64,000 nt of DNA from assembly GCA_035582835.1 (NCBI GenBank), contig JAYKAV010000459.1, positions 1 through 64,000 of the forward strand, written 5' to 3'. The DNA comes from Phoebastria nigripes (taxonomy: Eukaryota; Chordata; Aves; Procellariiformes; Diomedeidae). The position numbers and the translations under genes were made by a program. The notes under the pieces were generated by a model. That model was not told the origin of the DNA and did not search any database. It saw nothing but the letters and a program-made list of their open reading frames with translations. Below are positions 11,031 to 25,100 of the stretch, piece after piece (the first letter of the stretch is position 1; each line of letters begins with the position of its first letter).

Positions 11031-14000
11031 GAGAGTGATGTTAGGCACACCAGAGAAGAGTTGCTACTGAAAGAAGAAATTGACTGATATTTTTTGTTGG
11101 CGTGGGTTAACTTCCTGTGGTCAAAACAGAAGTAATGCAGTAGGAACTCAGATGTGGGTAATGGGATGGAGAGGTATGTAATTAACGCCAATATGGCAGA
11201 AGGCCAGGAAAGGCAAGAAATTGTCCTAACTGGGGCATCACAGTCCTTGTAATTTAATAGTCATGCCCTGACAATTTATATGTGTTTTTTTCATTGAGTG
11301 AATAGGATAACTCATGCAATAGGGGCAGAATAAAGTCCATTGCAGCAGCTCTCCCACACACTGGTTAGGAGAGTGATTACAATGGCAGGTTAACTAGTAC
11401 AGAAGGCCCTGCACTGGAAAATGCAACTTTACCTGAACTCTTCTCTGCAGCAATATAGGGAGAAAAATATGACCAGTGAGGATACTGGCCCTAGTCACCA
11501 GTGTGAGGATGATGAGCTAAGCCGAAGGCACCATGACCCAGAGAACATGGTTCAGTGGTTAAACATTTCAGTCGGGTCCCACACTGGCCTTTGCAAACTG
11601 CCTCCCACATAGTTTGCTTTTTGCTTCTGCTGCTGAGCAAGGGCTGTGATTTGGTAGGGGTGTCCCTCTGCCTACCCTTCTCCTGTGCAGGGTCAGAGCC
11701 AGCAACCCTGCTCAGGGGAAGAAGTGTGGTCCCACGAGGGTCTTCATCCCCTGGCCTTGCCCCAGCTGCTCCCTCCACTCCCTGCACTCAGACCCTCTGC
11801 TGTTTCTTTGACAGAACATTTCTGCCCAGGGACTGAAAGTTTAATTTAGAAAAGCAATAGTCAGAGGTGAAAACCAAGCAGATGGGCCTGGCCATCTGAT
11901 TTGGGGTCTCATTTGCATTTTCTAGGACAAGAGTTTAGAGACAAGGGGAACACATCTGCCTCCTGCATAGGCAGAGAGCCAAGATTATCAGTGCCTGAGG
12001 ATCCTGGCTGAAATGCAAGCTCCCACACAGATTTTGTTAATTTGATCATGTTTGTTTAAGGAAAAAAGTAGGAAAAAAGAAGGGGTTTATGCGAAACACA
12101 ATTCAGGGGCTTACATAAATGACTTCTGCTCCAAAGCCGGGATGTAGTCCTCCCCTGGTCTGCTCTGTTTGGGAAAAAGGACATGCAGACAACAGCTGTA
12201 TTTTCTGTTGTGTGTCCTACCTTTCCCAAGACTGATGCTAACACAAATCACTTCACTGGCACTAGAACACAGCTACATCTTCCAGAAAGTTTTTAACAGG
12301 GACTACCAGAAAATATCACATTCTTACAAGTGTGAGAGCATCACATCTGCCTAAAGTCTTAGTGGGAGTCAGATATGTAGGTTTACTTCAGATGGATAGG
12401 AGCTGCTATGGCTTTAGGTCAACACCTCCCTAAAAGCAGCACAGGACTTTATTGACAAATATGAGGGCTGACATTTTGCCTGGAAAACAGTGTGTCTAAA
12501 GCAGCAGCTTGCCCCAACATAGTGGGTTGTTGGACTTAGAAGTTGGAAGGGGTAACATCACAGCTTTTCTGAAATGATGGGTGACTTTTTCAAGCAGTGA
12601 GGCAAGGCTGATCCAGGGAGCTGATCTGTTGAGCCTTTCAGGGGCTGTTTCTTTTCTGATTAAATTCATGTATTTTCTAAATGGCAGCATGTGGAATGTG
12701 TCCCTTTCTGCTGAGGTTTCTCACTGCATAGGTAATCCATCAACTTTACTTGACAGACATCTTTTTTTTAGAGCAATGGCTTTTATTTCAAGGCAACCAG
12801 GTAGCTATAGCTTCCTCAAAAACAAATGACTATAGTGTTCCTTGTTGGTTTCTTCANGATGTTCCTCAAGAGGACATTAGTCTAAAGAATCAGCCTTCCC
12901 AGAGGGAGATGGGGAACTGGTATTTTCTTTTCATATTCCATAAATATTACTTATATGGGGTGACATCTGAGCAATTGAGCTGAGATCACAGAATACCTCA
13001 CAGTTTGGGCAGACAGGCAGAGAAAGGGGAGCAACTGGCCTTGCAGAAAAATTTAATTGGGTTTCTGTGAAAATAATGCATGGGCTTTTCATCTGAATTT
13101 CAAACATCTGCTTTTTTTCCTCAGTGTGGACGCTGCCTCTCTGCATCTACAGTTATTTTACATATAAGGTATTTTACCTCTACTTCCCTTAACTTTGTGT
13201 ATATGTGTGTCCATGTACTATACATACATGCATAGGAACAGGTATAGACAAAACCTGTAAATATAGAGGCTACCCTATCTTCTGTGCTGCCTCGCTATTT
13301 CAGAGAAAATTCCGCTACTGACTCCAGCTGGCATCCATTTCTTATCGCCTGCCATCTTCCAGCTAGCCCTCTGTGCCTTGCAAATTATCTTTGAGCCTTT
13401 AAGCAACTGAGAATGGAAGAACAAGAAAACGTAAGTTTTTCAGTATTGAATCTGTTTTTCACTGTGAACCTGTCCTCTTGCATACACTTGAAAGACTTAA
13501 GCCTCCCTAAAGAATTTGTTGAGATGGTCTGCAAGGAGCTGGTTGAAATTATTAGATACCATGTTCTCCAAATAAATGTCCAAGCTGAAATATGTCTTGC
13601 TTGAGAAACAAAGAGAAAGGAAAATAATTTTGTGCTATTATTAAAAATTCACCCACAATCTGTCATTGTGCTATCAAAGACAAGCAGAATAAACATGACT
13701 CAAGTATATTTAAAGATGAATAATACAAATTAAGGTAATGGAAGCAAATAAATTTATTGCATTTTCTGAAAAGGAAGTGAAGTTACAGGAAAGTTGCTGG
13801 TCAAATGCTGTATAATGACACCTACAATATGTTACTTATATGTAAGTTAAATCTTACAGAAGAAAATGGCTCTTCATTATTTGACAGGCATTACCTACGA
13901 TATTACAATTTATTTAGAACACTGTAGGACTCTGGTAAATCTCAAAGCATTTTTGTCCTTGCTTTTAATAAAAAACTTAGGCCTAATGAAATGGATAAAT

Positions 14001-17000
14001 GAAAAAACTCACTGGCAAAAATACTCTTTTTGTTGAAGTCAATAGCAAAACTTCCATCCAATTTCAGACATACAGTAAATTATTCTACACAGCTACACAG
14101 AAGAAACTTAAATAACTTACATATCTTTTACACAGTATTGTGGTTTACACNGAAGTGTACATAGAAATTTCCATGCACAGTTACTATATCTTGAGGGAAG
14201 ATTATCTTCAGGTACAAGAAGACATGTCCATTTTTAGTATCCCAATAAATGAGATTTCTACTAAACTAGGTAAGAAATTAAAATATTGCCTTCTGAAAAA
14301 TTCAGAATTTAATTTTTTTTTCTTTCAGACTTAATGAATTTGGCCCACTAGCTATTTCAGGGGGAAAATGTTAGGTGTTTGTTTCTGATTTTTAAAAATA
14401 TAAGTTCTATTAGGAAAATATGTGTGTGTGCATTTATACCTATATATGTAAACAGATAGATTTTGCCCACACACAAATTTTCACACCAAAAAGATTAACA
14501 TTCCATAATGACTTTCAAGTTGCCTTCCCTCTACTTCCTTTCTGCTTGTCTGCTTTCCCTCCCTTCTAGTCTGCTCTTTGCACACAAGCTGGTACACTAT
14601 ATATAGCTCTGAAATTGAGTGGTGTCTTTAAAAATGCATCTCCTGTCAAATTTTGCTGGAAGCAGCTCCACATGGAGGGCTTGCTGCCATCAGGGGCTAC
14701 AAGGACTGAGAGGGCAGGCAGGGAGCAGAGACTGCGGCTCAGGTGAACGAGGGGAAAGGAGTTGCTGGCATGGACTTTCCTTGGCATTTCCACAACTGCA
14801 CAACTTTCCCCGTGTCCTTTGGATTTCTCTCAACTTCCTGCCCACCCCAGCAGCCTTCAGCATGCACATCTGGGCATTGGTGGGACTTTTCTGTGCTACT
14901 AGTTTAGTTTGGTCTTTCTTACGCACAAAAGGGGAGAAATGAGAATCTTGATTTTTTTGTTGTTGTTTTTTTTTTTTTTTTTAAAACTCAGCACAGGATC
15001 ATTTCGGTGGTGTGTCTAAATAGGTGGCCATATGTACCGCAGCCCCTTGGAGTTGTGGTGGTCATTCCTTGCCTNTGGGCCAGCACCTACCTGGTGGCAG
15101 TGGAAGATGAACATGCACGTGTGGAGACCTTGTGGGAGGAGACCATCCCAGAGCTCAGGGGGCTCATGCTGCAGACCCCCTCACCTCCAGGTGTTTGAAT
15201 CTGTTGCAGAGGTCTGAACCAAAACAGAGGCACATCCCAGAGACTGAGTCTAATATAAGAGCAACACTTTCCCATCTGCCCCAAATCTCATTCTCAGCTC
15301 TCCTGCCACAAGCACTGAAGAGTTTCAACCCTCACCTTTCTGGAGGACATGTGAATTTCAGCCAGAAGTTAATAAAGTAGGCTTCAATTGTATCACTGAG
15401 GTTTGAATCTCTTCAGAGTGATCTCTATTAATATATTATATCTGAATTCATTTCCCCCTTCCCCTGTTCCCTCAGATATTATTATGCCTTATTGCAGTTA
15501 CATACATTCACTGCTCTAATCCCATCTTCTTGGTTATTAGGTAATGTGGTATGCTCAAAGGTGACTGGGTGATTGAAATTGCATTATTTGCTTCATTTAA
15601 TATCCTGAAGTAGACCTTAACATTTGAGCTGTTGTGGAATAAAACAAACAGAAAAGACCCCCAAAAAGTCAGCATGGAGGGATATTTATTCTTAACTGTG
15701 ATCAGGCCACTTTCCCACAGGCAGTAAGGAGAACGGCAGAGGTGACCCCCCTCGCTGCATTACCAACTGGCAGCCATTAGAATGGCTGTGAATTATTTCC
15801 TTGAACCAGTCCCAAACTGAATATGAGCCCATGATTGGCACAGAGACCAAAGAAAGACCCAAATATCATGCCACCATTATTTGCTTCACAAATGCACTGA
15901 TTTTTATTTTGGTGCTTCTCCATTAAAGGTCTTTCTTAACTAAGAAGAAACCCTTTTGACCTGCAATGCCACTAAAGAAGTAGATGGTTTAAACCCATCA
16001 AGTTACTCAAAACCTTTGCTTGTCAGTCCCAGTGAGACAGGCCACCATCCCTTCAAAGAATGAGAGCGGTCATCCTCCAGAGTCAAGGAAACACCACATC
16101 TGGTTGAGGTGCTGGAGAAGACTCCACTGGTAAGGGTCCTGCCATAGACTGCAGTCTTGCATGGATCTCAAANGCTGTAGCTGCTGGAGTCCAGCGTGGG
16201 CTGATGGCTGGAAGTAGCACGGCACAGGGGAACTGGGATGAAATGCATCCTCATAAACAGAAATCATGGCACAGAGCAGGAGGTGCTGCCAGTTGTATGT
16301 TCTCAGGGCCAGATTTGGCACCCGTGTGGGTTTTCTGCAGGTCTGTTGTTTTGGTTGCTTTGGTTTCTGTTTGGTTCATCATTTGAAATCAAATTTTATT
16401 GCTGTTTCTGGAAGACCTGAGATAGAACAAAGGACCGTTTGCATTTAGACCCTTTCTGTTCTGTGGGGTCTTACCAAGCTGCACTGAACCACAGCACTAC
16501 TAGCTGGTGTCAGAGCAGGAAAAAAATGAGTAGGAGCGGAGACTCCCTGTTCTGCTACTAAAATCTGAAAGTGGCTTTTATGAAGCTAATCACCCTGTTG
16601 TGGACTGGTAGGTATAATTACCATGGCTAGTATCAGGTCTTTGGGATTTGTGGCCTCTCGTGAACTAAGAGGGTTTTCCTCAGTTTTACTTTTTCAGTAA
16701 TTCAGTCTCGGTGTTAAATATAGCAGTATTTATCTACCATTTTTATCAGTTCAAGGTACAGAAAGTGAAAATAACTGACAAAATAGTTTGAAGCATGCCT
16801 GTAAATCTGCCTACAAGATGGAAGAATACAGAAGATACTTGATCAGCCATCAGGAATCATTACTGGGTTAATTTGTGTGAAATGAAAGAAGTTGTGAATA
16901 CAATCTCTTAAACAGCACTCAGCTAAATGGGTTATTTTTCCATTGGTAGCAATATTAGCATGTATCTTCAGTGTACTGAAGGAGGAAATGGTAAAAATGA

Positions 17001-18357
17001 TCAGTCATCTTCATTTTAATACTGGAGAAACATGATAAGTGGTGAATGATTCTTAATATCATAACTGTCTATATAAAAGGAGATGAAAGTGTAACTGGAG
17101 AGCATTGTTCATTTTCATTCTTTCTGAGATCCATCATTCTAGCATGCCCTTTACTCTTGCCTTCCTAATACCTTCACATTTGATCCTCAAAACATGGAGA
17201 AGCAAATCTTCAAATATTTCTGACATGCAAATAGCTATTCACTCAAACATCTTGAAAATCAAAGAAAACATTGTGGGCAATTTCAATAAAACAACTTTTT
17301 AAGTTAAAATGAATCTAAATATATTTTTGTGTTTCCTCTCTTGTATGGTATAAGCAGGTGTGCAATTAACTACATAAATGCACCATACAAGTGCATAGAG
17401 AAAAGTATGTTGTGGGTGGAATGCACAACTTGCCATGCAATCACCTAGTATTGAAAAACCACCACATTTTCTGAACACACAGGCTTCTTCCATCTGCTGC
17501 AGCATTCAGCTGAAAAAGCTGCAGCTGTAGCTAAATCGCTCAGTAAAATCTCCATTCTCAGCACTGGGAGGGACATATACCATACCTCTTCAGAATGACT
17601 GCTGTTGCTTCTGATTTGGCCATTGAATGTGTTGATATGGCAGGTGATAAAACAGAAGTTCAACAAAAATATCAAAGTGCTGATTTTTATTTAATGATCT
17701 GGCAACATTGGTCTGGCGGTAACATGACCAGTAGGATGGGCATGGCAGGGCCTTGCAAACAGGGAACGCTATCAATGCCAGACCTTACTCTGTTCAACAC
17801 ACTGCATGTGGCTGCCTACCACATCCCCAGGAAGCTGCTCTGATCTCTCAAGCATCGGCTTGTGTCAGCAGAAGTGTAGCGGGGATGCACTGAGTTCCTC
17901 AGGGGTCGGTCGGATACAGTATGAAACGGAAGCCTTTCACTTCCTCTTGACTTCTTGGTGTGGCCACTGAAGGTTTGTTCTTTACCCCAGGAGAGCATAC
18001 ACATGCATTTATTTCAGTGGATACCATTCCTTCTTACAAAAAAAGGTATAGCTCAATCATTCCTTTTCAAACATAAAATGTCCATGGCAACCCTTGGGGA
18101 ATAAAAGAGGGACTTCTTGGAGTCCATTTTCCCTGGGCTGTGTCCTGGACCATCACTGACAGCAGTCTGGCTCTTAATATCTTCCACTAAGGCAACTCAG
18201 GCTGCTCAGATGCAGTCNGTTCCCCTCTATCCCTTACAGCTTGAATTGTTTCTCTGAAACAATGGTTCAAAGAAGCAAAATCTTCTTTGCTTCAAACAAA
18301 GCCGATGGGTAGTGCATAAATGTTTTTAGCAATCATTCATATTGTGGAAGACTACTA
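11031..18357. other. Single-copy non-coding DNA, about 7.3 kb
   Basis: No exon, RNA gene or clear transposon recognised. It contains a run of 17 T (14966-14982) and isolated ambiguous bases at 12857, 14151, 15075, 16173 and 18218. A patch near 14010-14070 resembles the GAAGTCAAT core seen in palindromic elements, but too weakly to call. Confidence 0.4.
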
Positions 18358-19790
18358 TCACGTTCACTCCTTCCGTTATGCTTTCTCAACCTAAAGAAAC
18401 ACAGTTCTTTCAATTTTTGTACACTGGTTATGTTCTGTAGACCTCTTCATTTTCTTATTTGTCTATTCTAGCTTCTCTCCAATCCTTCCTATAAATTTCC
18501 TAAAGAATAATGCTTTAAATAAAACGTGTTTATCTAGCTCAGGCCCGCCAGATGATGCATAGAAAAGAATAATTTCCTCCAGCATGTTACACATGACGTT
18601 CTGCCAGTATACTACAAAATGAGACTTCCCTTTTTTTTCCCCAGCAACATCAGACTGCTGACTCAGGTTGAGTTTGGCATCAGCTGTAATTCACAATCCC
18701 TTTTCTGCATTATTGCAGCTTGCTAGTTAGTCTCTTCATTTCTGCTCTTCCTGCTTCCTCATCAAAATACTTCACACTGTGTCTGTTGATTTTAATCTTT
18801 AATTTCAGACCATTGCTTCAGTTTATTAAGAATCTTGATCCTTGATTCTTCAATATAATTCAGCCCTCCTGGCTCAGCGTTATCGCGTTATCCATGAATT
18901 CCAAGTGCATTCTTTAGACCAAGTCATTCATGAAAATGTTGAATGAAGCAAGCTCTGCAGAGACACCTATATCCTTCACTAGAATAAGCTGCCAGTTAGC
19001 AATCTATTAATAAGTCTTTGTGTTATAGACCAACCAGCTGTGTACTGTGTATGGTGTAATGTATGGTAAATCTAATGTGTACTGTGTATGGTGATCTCTT
19101 CTATACTGTATTTTCCTTTACTAAAGAGCACACCAGGCCCAACACCATGTAAAAGCCTTAATAAAGTCAATATATGTCACGCCTGCTGCTTTTCTTTATT
19201 AACTTGGCTAGTTATCTCCTCAAAGATGTAACCAGATTGTTCTGATGTGATATATTCTTGACAAATCAATGTTGGAAGTATTTTATCACATTCATTCTCC
19301 TCTAGATGTTTATGAATTGATTATGCAATCATCTGTTTTAGCATCTTCCAGGTTAAAGTTATCCTAATGAGTCTGTACTTCCCCAGGTCATATTGTTGTC
19401 CTTTTATTAATAGTAGGTACTGCATTTGACCTTCTCCTGTTCTTAGAGATTTTCTCTGTCCTTCACAAGTTCTTGAAGATAACAACTAATGGTTCAGAAA
19501 ATCCTTTGGCTACTCCTGAAGTTCTCTAGGATGAATTTCAGAGGCCTCTTTACCTTGAGTGTTTTTAAATTATCCAGATTTTTCTAGCCTTTCTTACTAT
19601 GCCATATATTTATCCCTGCGTTAAAAGTATTTGCACTAGGCAAACACCCATGGCCACATCAGTCTTCCACCAGTAAAACGAAAACAGAATTAATTCTCCA
19701 AGGTCTAATTTAATACCATGCAGCTAACCTAGTTTATCATCCCTTCATATTTATTTTTAATCCAGTGACAGCATGCAGTTAACAGAACAA
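18358..19790 (-). pseudogene. Ancient CR1 LINE with decayed reverse transcriptase, about 1.4 kb
   Basis: This is a long, heavily mutated CR1 in antisense. Reading along the plus strand, antisense CR1 landmarks appear in the family order. They are the end of the ORF near 18405-18425, the QQCA-like region and CAACATCAGACTGCTGACTC (about 18644), the decayed FADDTKL active-site region (about 18866-18900) and the NIFINDL region (about 18921-18945). After those come a stretch containing TCTTGACAAATCAATG (about 19256), a GTCTGTACTTCCCCAGG stretch (19371) and the upstream RT fingers region to about 19560. Weaker similarity runs to about 19790. Frames are destroyed throughout. The phrases are closer to the CR1 type I know from turtles and crocodiles than to the young avian CR1 at 32908, which suggests an old insertion. 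Confidence 0.72.
19039..19093. repeat. 18-bp direct repeat inside the ancient CR1
   Basis: The 18-mer TGTGTACTGTGTATGGTG occurs identically at 19039-19056 and 19076-19093. It interrupts the CR1 similarity, so it is a later local duplication. Confidence 0.75.
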
Positions 19791-20462
19791 TTTTTGGCAC
19801 CTCCTGTTTTCTCCAGCTGTTTAAATATGTTGTTGTGGTTTCAGCTTTTTGAACTGCCTCCTGTGCTACAGATTTGTTTTAACTGATTGTTTGCAGAATA
19901 TTTTTAGTCAGAATTTGCTGTAATAGTTATTAATGGGTTACAGTTCATGAGCTATATCCATCATTATTTAATTAATCATTTCCGATGGTATTTTGTTTGA
20001 CCTTCTAGTACAACAGCTGCATATCTCTGATGTTTTGGGGACAACAAATCTTCAGAAAAAAGGACCCTGGGACTAGCAATGGCTGTTGTGGTTATTTCCT
20101 TGATCTTTCAACATGTGCAGAAGGAAATGTGGCCCAGTGAGAAGCTATGCAGCATACTTTTTCAAAACAATGGGGTTTTGTGTTTTTTGGAGGTTTGGTT
20201 GGTTGTTTTTTTTAAATGGAGACTGAGACAGAATGCAACATCCGGCTGACAAGTTTCCCCAATGTAGATGTGTGTCTCCTCGATGCACCAGTACAGCAGA
20301 AGACTAGGAGTAGTTTCTGCGCCTGGAGGAGAGGTGCCAGGGTGCTTGTATCTTTGTAAGTGGTTTATACTGGGAGAGAAATGCAACAGTGAGCATCCTG
20401 CAAAATATCTCTTCTGGGGGCTGGCACGAGGGGAGGCAAGCAAAAAGGTGGGAACAAGTTGA
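19791..20462. other. Non-coding DNA between two CR1 elements
   Basis: It may include the faded upstream end of the ancient CR1. Nothing else recognised. Confidence 0.4.
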
Positions 20463-20606
20463 CCAGAAAGGTTGTAGAGTCTTCATCCTTGGAGATATTC
20501 AAATCTGACTGGAGATGATTCTGAGCAACCTACTGTAGCTGACCCTGTTTCAGCAGGTGGTTGGACCAGACGATCTTCAGGGGTCCTTCCCTACCTCTGT
20601 GTTTTG
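20463..20606 (+). mobile_element. CR1 LINE, 3' tail fragment
   Basis: It reads in sense on the plus strand. GGTTGTAGAGTCTTCATCCT is followed by GGAGATATTCAAA, CTGAGCAACCT, GGTTGGACCAGACGATCTTC and GGTCCTTCCCTACCTCTGTG. This is the typical end of the CR1 ORF plus its short 3' UTR. The terminal octamers are reduced to a CTGTGTTTTG remnant. The 5' end is truncated. Confidence 0.85.
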
Positions 20607-22139
20607 GTGACCCTCTGAGGTGGCACTTACCTCAGCCCTGCCCTTCTATTCATGTGGCTGAAGAAGTGGCCCTTCATCTCTGATGAAGAGGCCAGAACAG
20701 TTTCCATGATCATATCTTGTTTTCTGTCACACATACTTTCCCAAAATTTTGCCAGTTCCAGATGCAGTCCACCATGCTGGGTTTCTGGTTCAAAGGTGAT
20801 TCCTTAATTATAATAATTATTATTCTATGTTTTACTTCATAATGAATAAAATGACAATATATCAAAATTGTTCTCATGACACGGTTAAAGGCATACCCTT
20901 TGTCCTGGTTACAGCAAATACACTTCACAGTGCACACTGTTCGGTATTTCTTCTTTCTGTTGCCCTGTTGTGAGCTTTTCCTTTGAGTGGTTGTTCCAAT
21001 AAACAAGCAATTACTGGAAAATTACTTTTATCCCCAAACTGTTTCCTTTCAAAATTAATAAATCTTTCCCTAACTTTTTGTTGTATAATATTCCTCACAA
21101 AATGCAACTTATTTTACTTTCCTTTATTCTTTTGGACCAGGTCCACATCAAGCCGTGTGAAGGAAATAATGAATCAATTGATCAATTAGTTGGATCGATA
21201 GCCCTGTTTTGACATTCTGCATTAAGCAGTAACTAATTGCCCAATCCTAAATGCTTTTAAAAACATATCTAGGAAATCAATAACACAGTAACTGCATTTT
21301 AAACAGAAGAATGAACACAGCTATGCAGGAGGAAATGGGCAGCCATAACCGAGGTATGAGCCACAGCAGTAGGGTTTTCTGCTGTTTTCCTTTTTGCTTT
21401 TATGTGTCTTTGTTCACATTCTTTTCCTGATAGTCACTTCCATTTGTATGAGAGAAATCAATAGCTCAGCCAGAGCTTTAGTAACAGGTGACCATAGGAG
21501 CTATGGGCTTTCATGGGAACTACCAAGGCACGAACCTGTCCTCCTAACTGTACTACATGGTCTTCCTAATTCACAGTAAAATGAAGAGTCATAGAGCTGG
21601 GAAATGTATCCTGCCAAGGTAATGCTTGCTGGCCCAGGTTACTGTCTCTTCCTCTGTGTTCAAACTTTGTGTTTTCACTCATTCTTCACATTTTTCCCCC
21701 ACCCGCGGAGTAGCAATTTCTCCTGCCCCATTGAAGTGGTGTTTCGATCTGTGCTATGGTGAGGCTCAACACATTGCTCTAGCTACCTGTTCTTGTGAAT
21801 GTTTCCTTTCTAGTATGTTCTTATCTTTAATTTTTGAATTGTTATGCTCTTTTTTTTTATTTATGACCAGTCATTGAACAGTAACAGTAAAAAATTATAG
21901 AATGTTAATATTATGACTTTCAAAAATCTTTCAATGGACAACTTTCACATTTGGAGCCCAAAGTATTTAGGGAACTATTCCAGTAGATGCTCCTCCAACC
22001 CCTAATCCACTCAGGTTTTGTGGATGACTTTATATCAAAACACTGTGAACATCTTAGGGTAGAAACAGACAAAACAGATATACCCAGAAGTGATTTAGTA
22101 AGCACTGATGTTCTCTGGTAAATTAAAATTCCTTGTACG
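20607..22139. other. AT-rich single-copy non-coding DNA
   Basis: No gene or repeat recognised. Confidence 0.4.
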
Positions 22140-22199
22140 AAATCCTGGCTTCATCAAGGTATGAGAATTTTGCTATTGATTTGAATGACTCCAGGATTT
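22140..22199. repeat. 60-bp palindromic element with 9-bp terminal inverted repeats
   Basis: The ends are perfect inverted repeats, AAATCCTGG at 22140-22148 and CCAGGATTT at 22191-22199. The interior holds a TTTTGCTATTGATTTGAATG core. The layout matches short palindromic non-autonomous elements I recall from sauropsid genomes, whose core reads like 'tcaatggcaaaactcccattga'. The family cannot be named from one copy. Confidence 0.55.
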
Positions 22200-25100
22200 A
22201 CTCCTTCTGTCAGCTCAGGCACAAAACCTGGTGGATTTGTGCAGTCTGAGAACCAATTTCTTGATTGTGACTTCTAGCACACTTGAGTCTTCATAGAGGT
22301 CTGTGATATCACATTTTTGGTGAGCAAGAGATGCATGACACATGTTACCACACGTGGGTATCATGCTAGATTTGCTCCCTTCCCTGGAGAGGACTTAACC
22401 TTAGAGGTGGTTCCCATGGTTCTCTGTGTAGCATGTGTGTTTTCTTGTCTGTGACAGGTATCCTCAATGAATGAGCAATTCAAGGCAATTCCATATAATA
22501 TGTATCATCTTCATTTAATGAGCAGATCAAGATGATTTCATATGGTGTACTGTAGTAGAAGGTAAATGATGCTTTTCATTTTAGCTCTTTCAAAATCTCA
22601 CACATTATACAAAATATGCCAGAGATGGAAATTGCCTATGTAATAGATTTGGACTTGCCTGAAGTAATTTAGGAATATTATAAGTTGGATTGGTTACTGA
22701 GCTGTCTGCTCCATGCACATGTATTCATACAGTGAGTTAATTCAATAACTGGATTGTCAGGAAATGTGCCCAGGAAGAGTGAGAATTGAAACCAGATATA
22801 TACTCCCTAGCAGATACTTCAGACACAATACAAGAGCTGTTCAATTTGATGCTTTTATTGCAACTCCCTGCTGTGCTCAACAAGTTTAGTTACGGGTCCA
22901 AGCGTGTAAAGGAGCAAGGAATTTCAGTTAGGATTAAAGGAAGTCCCATAAGGAGAAAAGGGAGGCTAACAGTGTTGTAAGATGACCCCAGACTTGAAAG
23001 AGTACTTGAGAATTTAGCCCCTATTCAAGCACTCAACAAACCCAGTCCTTAAGTAAGATAGACCTTCTGCAATTAAAAAAATCTTCTTTTAGATTGCTAT
23101 TTTTTTCTGCTGCTAAAATTAAATATTTATTTTAAGACAACTGTTTGGCCTACCATATTCCCCCTTGGTCACAGCTTCCTGCAGGGAGAAACTGGTTACC
23201 TTGCCACATCACACCTGAGGGTCAAATGTGGTTGTGTCTTAAGAGTCTGGTCATCTGGGGACATCTAAGAGGGAGTAATTCTAATAATCTGCTCTAAAAA
23301 GGACAAAGGCAGAAGTCTAAGATAAAGAACAAAGTCCAGAGATGCTATCACAGCCATCACTTTTCCAGGACAGTCAGCTAACAAGAGAAATGATGGATTA
23401 GATGATGAAATGATGAGTATTGTACTGGTTAAATAGGTTATTTTGCTGAATTTGAGCTAAGAAATTTGAGAATTTGAGATAATGGGAAGATACTGGAAAC
23501 AGAAAAATGTAAACTAGATAAATATGCCAATGGCATTTTTCAAACAGACCACGGCAGCTGAACCTCCAGAAAGACTGTATTCATTCCCACAGGTATATCA
23601 AATCACCAGACAATCAAAAAATCTTTCTTGAATCCGCAAAAATTCTCAGATGTAATTTTCAAGCACGCTTTGCAAACCATATTTTACTAGACCTAGAGAT
23701 ATTTTGCATTTCTGTTTAGTCAGTTGCAACCCTCAGATCTATGTATAGGTGAATAAGCTTGTAGGAACCTGGGACTTTTGCCAAACATTACAATATCTCT
23801 GAAGCGTCTTTTACAATGTGGTGAGTGTTGTAAAAGGTATCCTGCTGTCAACTGTATAGTAATATGTATGGGTCCTCACCTGTAGTTATAGAGGAAATCT
23901 TCCCATTGACTGCAGTGGTCAAGCCCAGAGTGACCTCCACTGATACTTGAGTGTTCTCTGGGTCCTCTGGGAGGCTGAACATTGAAACTGCACAGGGAGA
24001 ATTTCCCACAAATCTTTCTTGTCCTAGACGACACGGTATACCTTATTATGCATGTTGCCCATGTTATTTATCAGTTCTTTTACAAAGAACAGAAGAGTCT
24101 TGATACAGAGCTAGAAACATAGATGTGAGTTTGCGGTGGAAGGTGCTTTATTGAAACCCATTAATTCTGATCAAATTTCTTCCTACTGTGTCCCCTCATT
24201 AACCACTATCAGCCTCCTATGCCCCTATGCTTCCTATGCAAGGATCTTCACTGGTTTATAGAAGGCCCGATCCATGTGGTTTTGGGGCTGCAATCCCAGC
24301 ATTCAATTACTTGGAATTTGCTTTTGCAGAATAAGATGGACACGAAGAGGAACCTGGATCCCAGAGAAAGAAGGATGTGCTGTCCATCACCCTGTGCTCC
24401 CAGACAGAGGCAGAGAGCACAGAGATGTGTTTTCTGCTTCTCTGTGCTGGAGGTGCAACAGTGCCATAACAGATACTTTCACATCTTCATCTATTGGCTT
24501 GGAAGATAGAACATGAATTTTGAGACAACCACCAGAAGACACAGTACAAGAGTGCTCTTCCACTCATAGTCTTGCCCATCCTCTACAATTAGCTAATGAA
24601 AATACTTTATTTTTTCACTTCTAAGGCAAAATGATAAAAGGACAGGCTACATGCAAGCCAGATACCATATTTAGCTTCTTAGGTAATGAATTAAATAAGA
24701 AAAATTCACCTTTAATTTTAGGGCTGTTAACATAATAATCTTTCTCACTGTCCATCTTTCTTTATAATTCATAAATTCATTGATTGCCTTAACTGTTTCT
24801 CTTGGTACTATTCACCATTCATATCATCCATTCCCCTCAGCTCAAGAATGCTGCTCTCAAACAGAGCTTGTCTTTGGAGGATTACTTTTCCTTGAGAAGT
24901 ACATTAAAAATTACCATCAATGGGAGTGGCACAAATACATTGTGCCACCCCATCCTGCGGTGGGAGATGTTTTACTGTAAAATGCATTTTCTCCAGGGTT
25001 CCTCTATGCTTTTCAAGTCCACATCTTTCTGCAATGCAAGTATACAAAATATATCCTACAGAAATGTAATTCTTTCTGAATGTTGCCAGTCAATCCAGAG

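Noticed and set aside
14966..14982. Run of 17 T as a possible retrocopy poly(A) tail in antisense
   Set aside because: No adjoining sequence resembles a processed mRNA and no target-site duplication was found. The same holds for 3573-3587 and 34458-34477.
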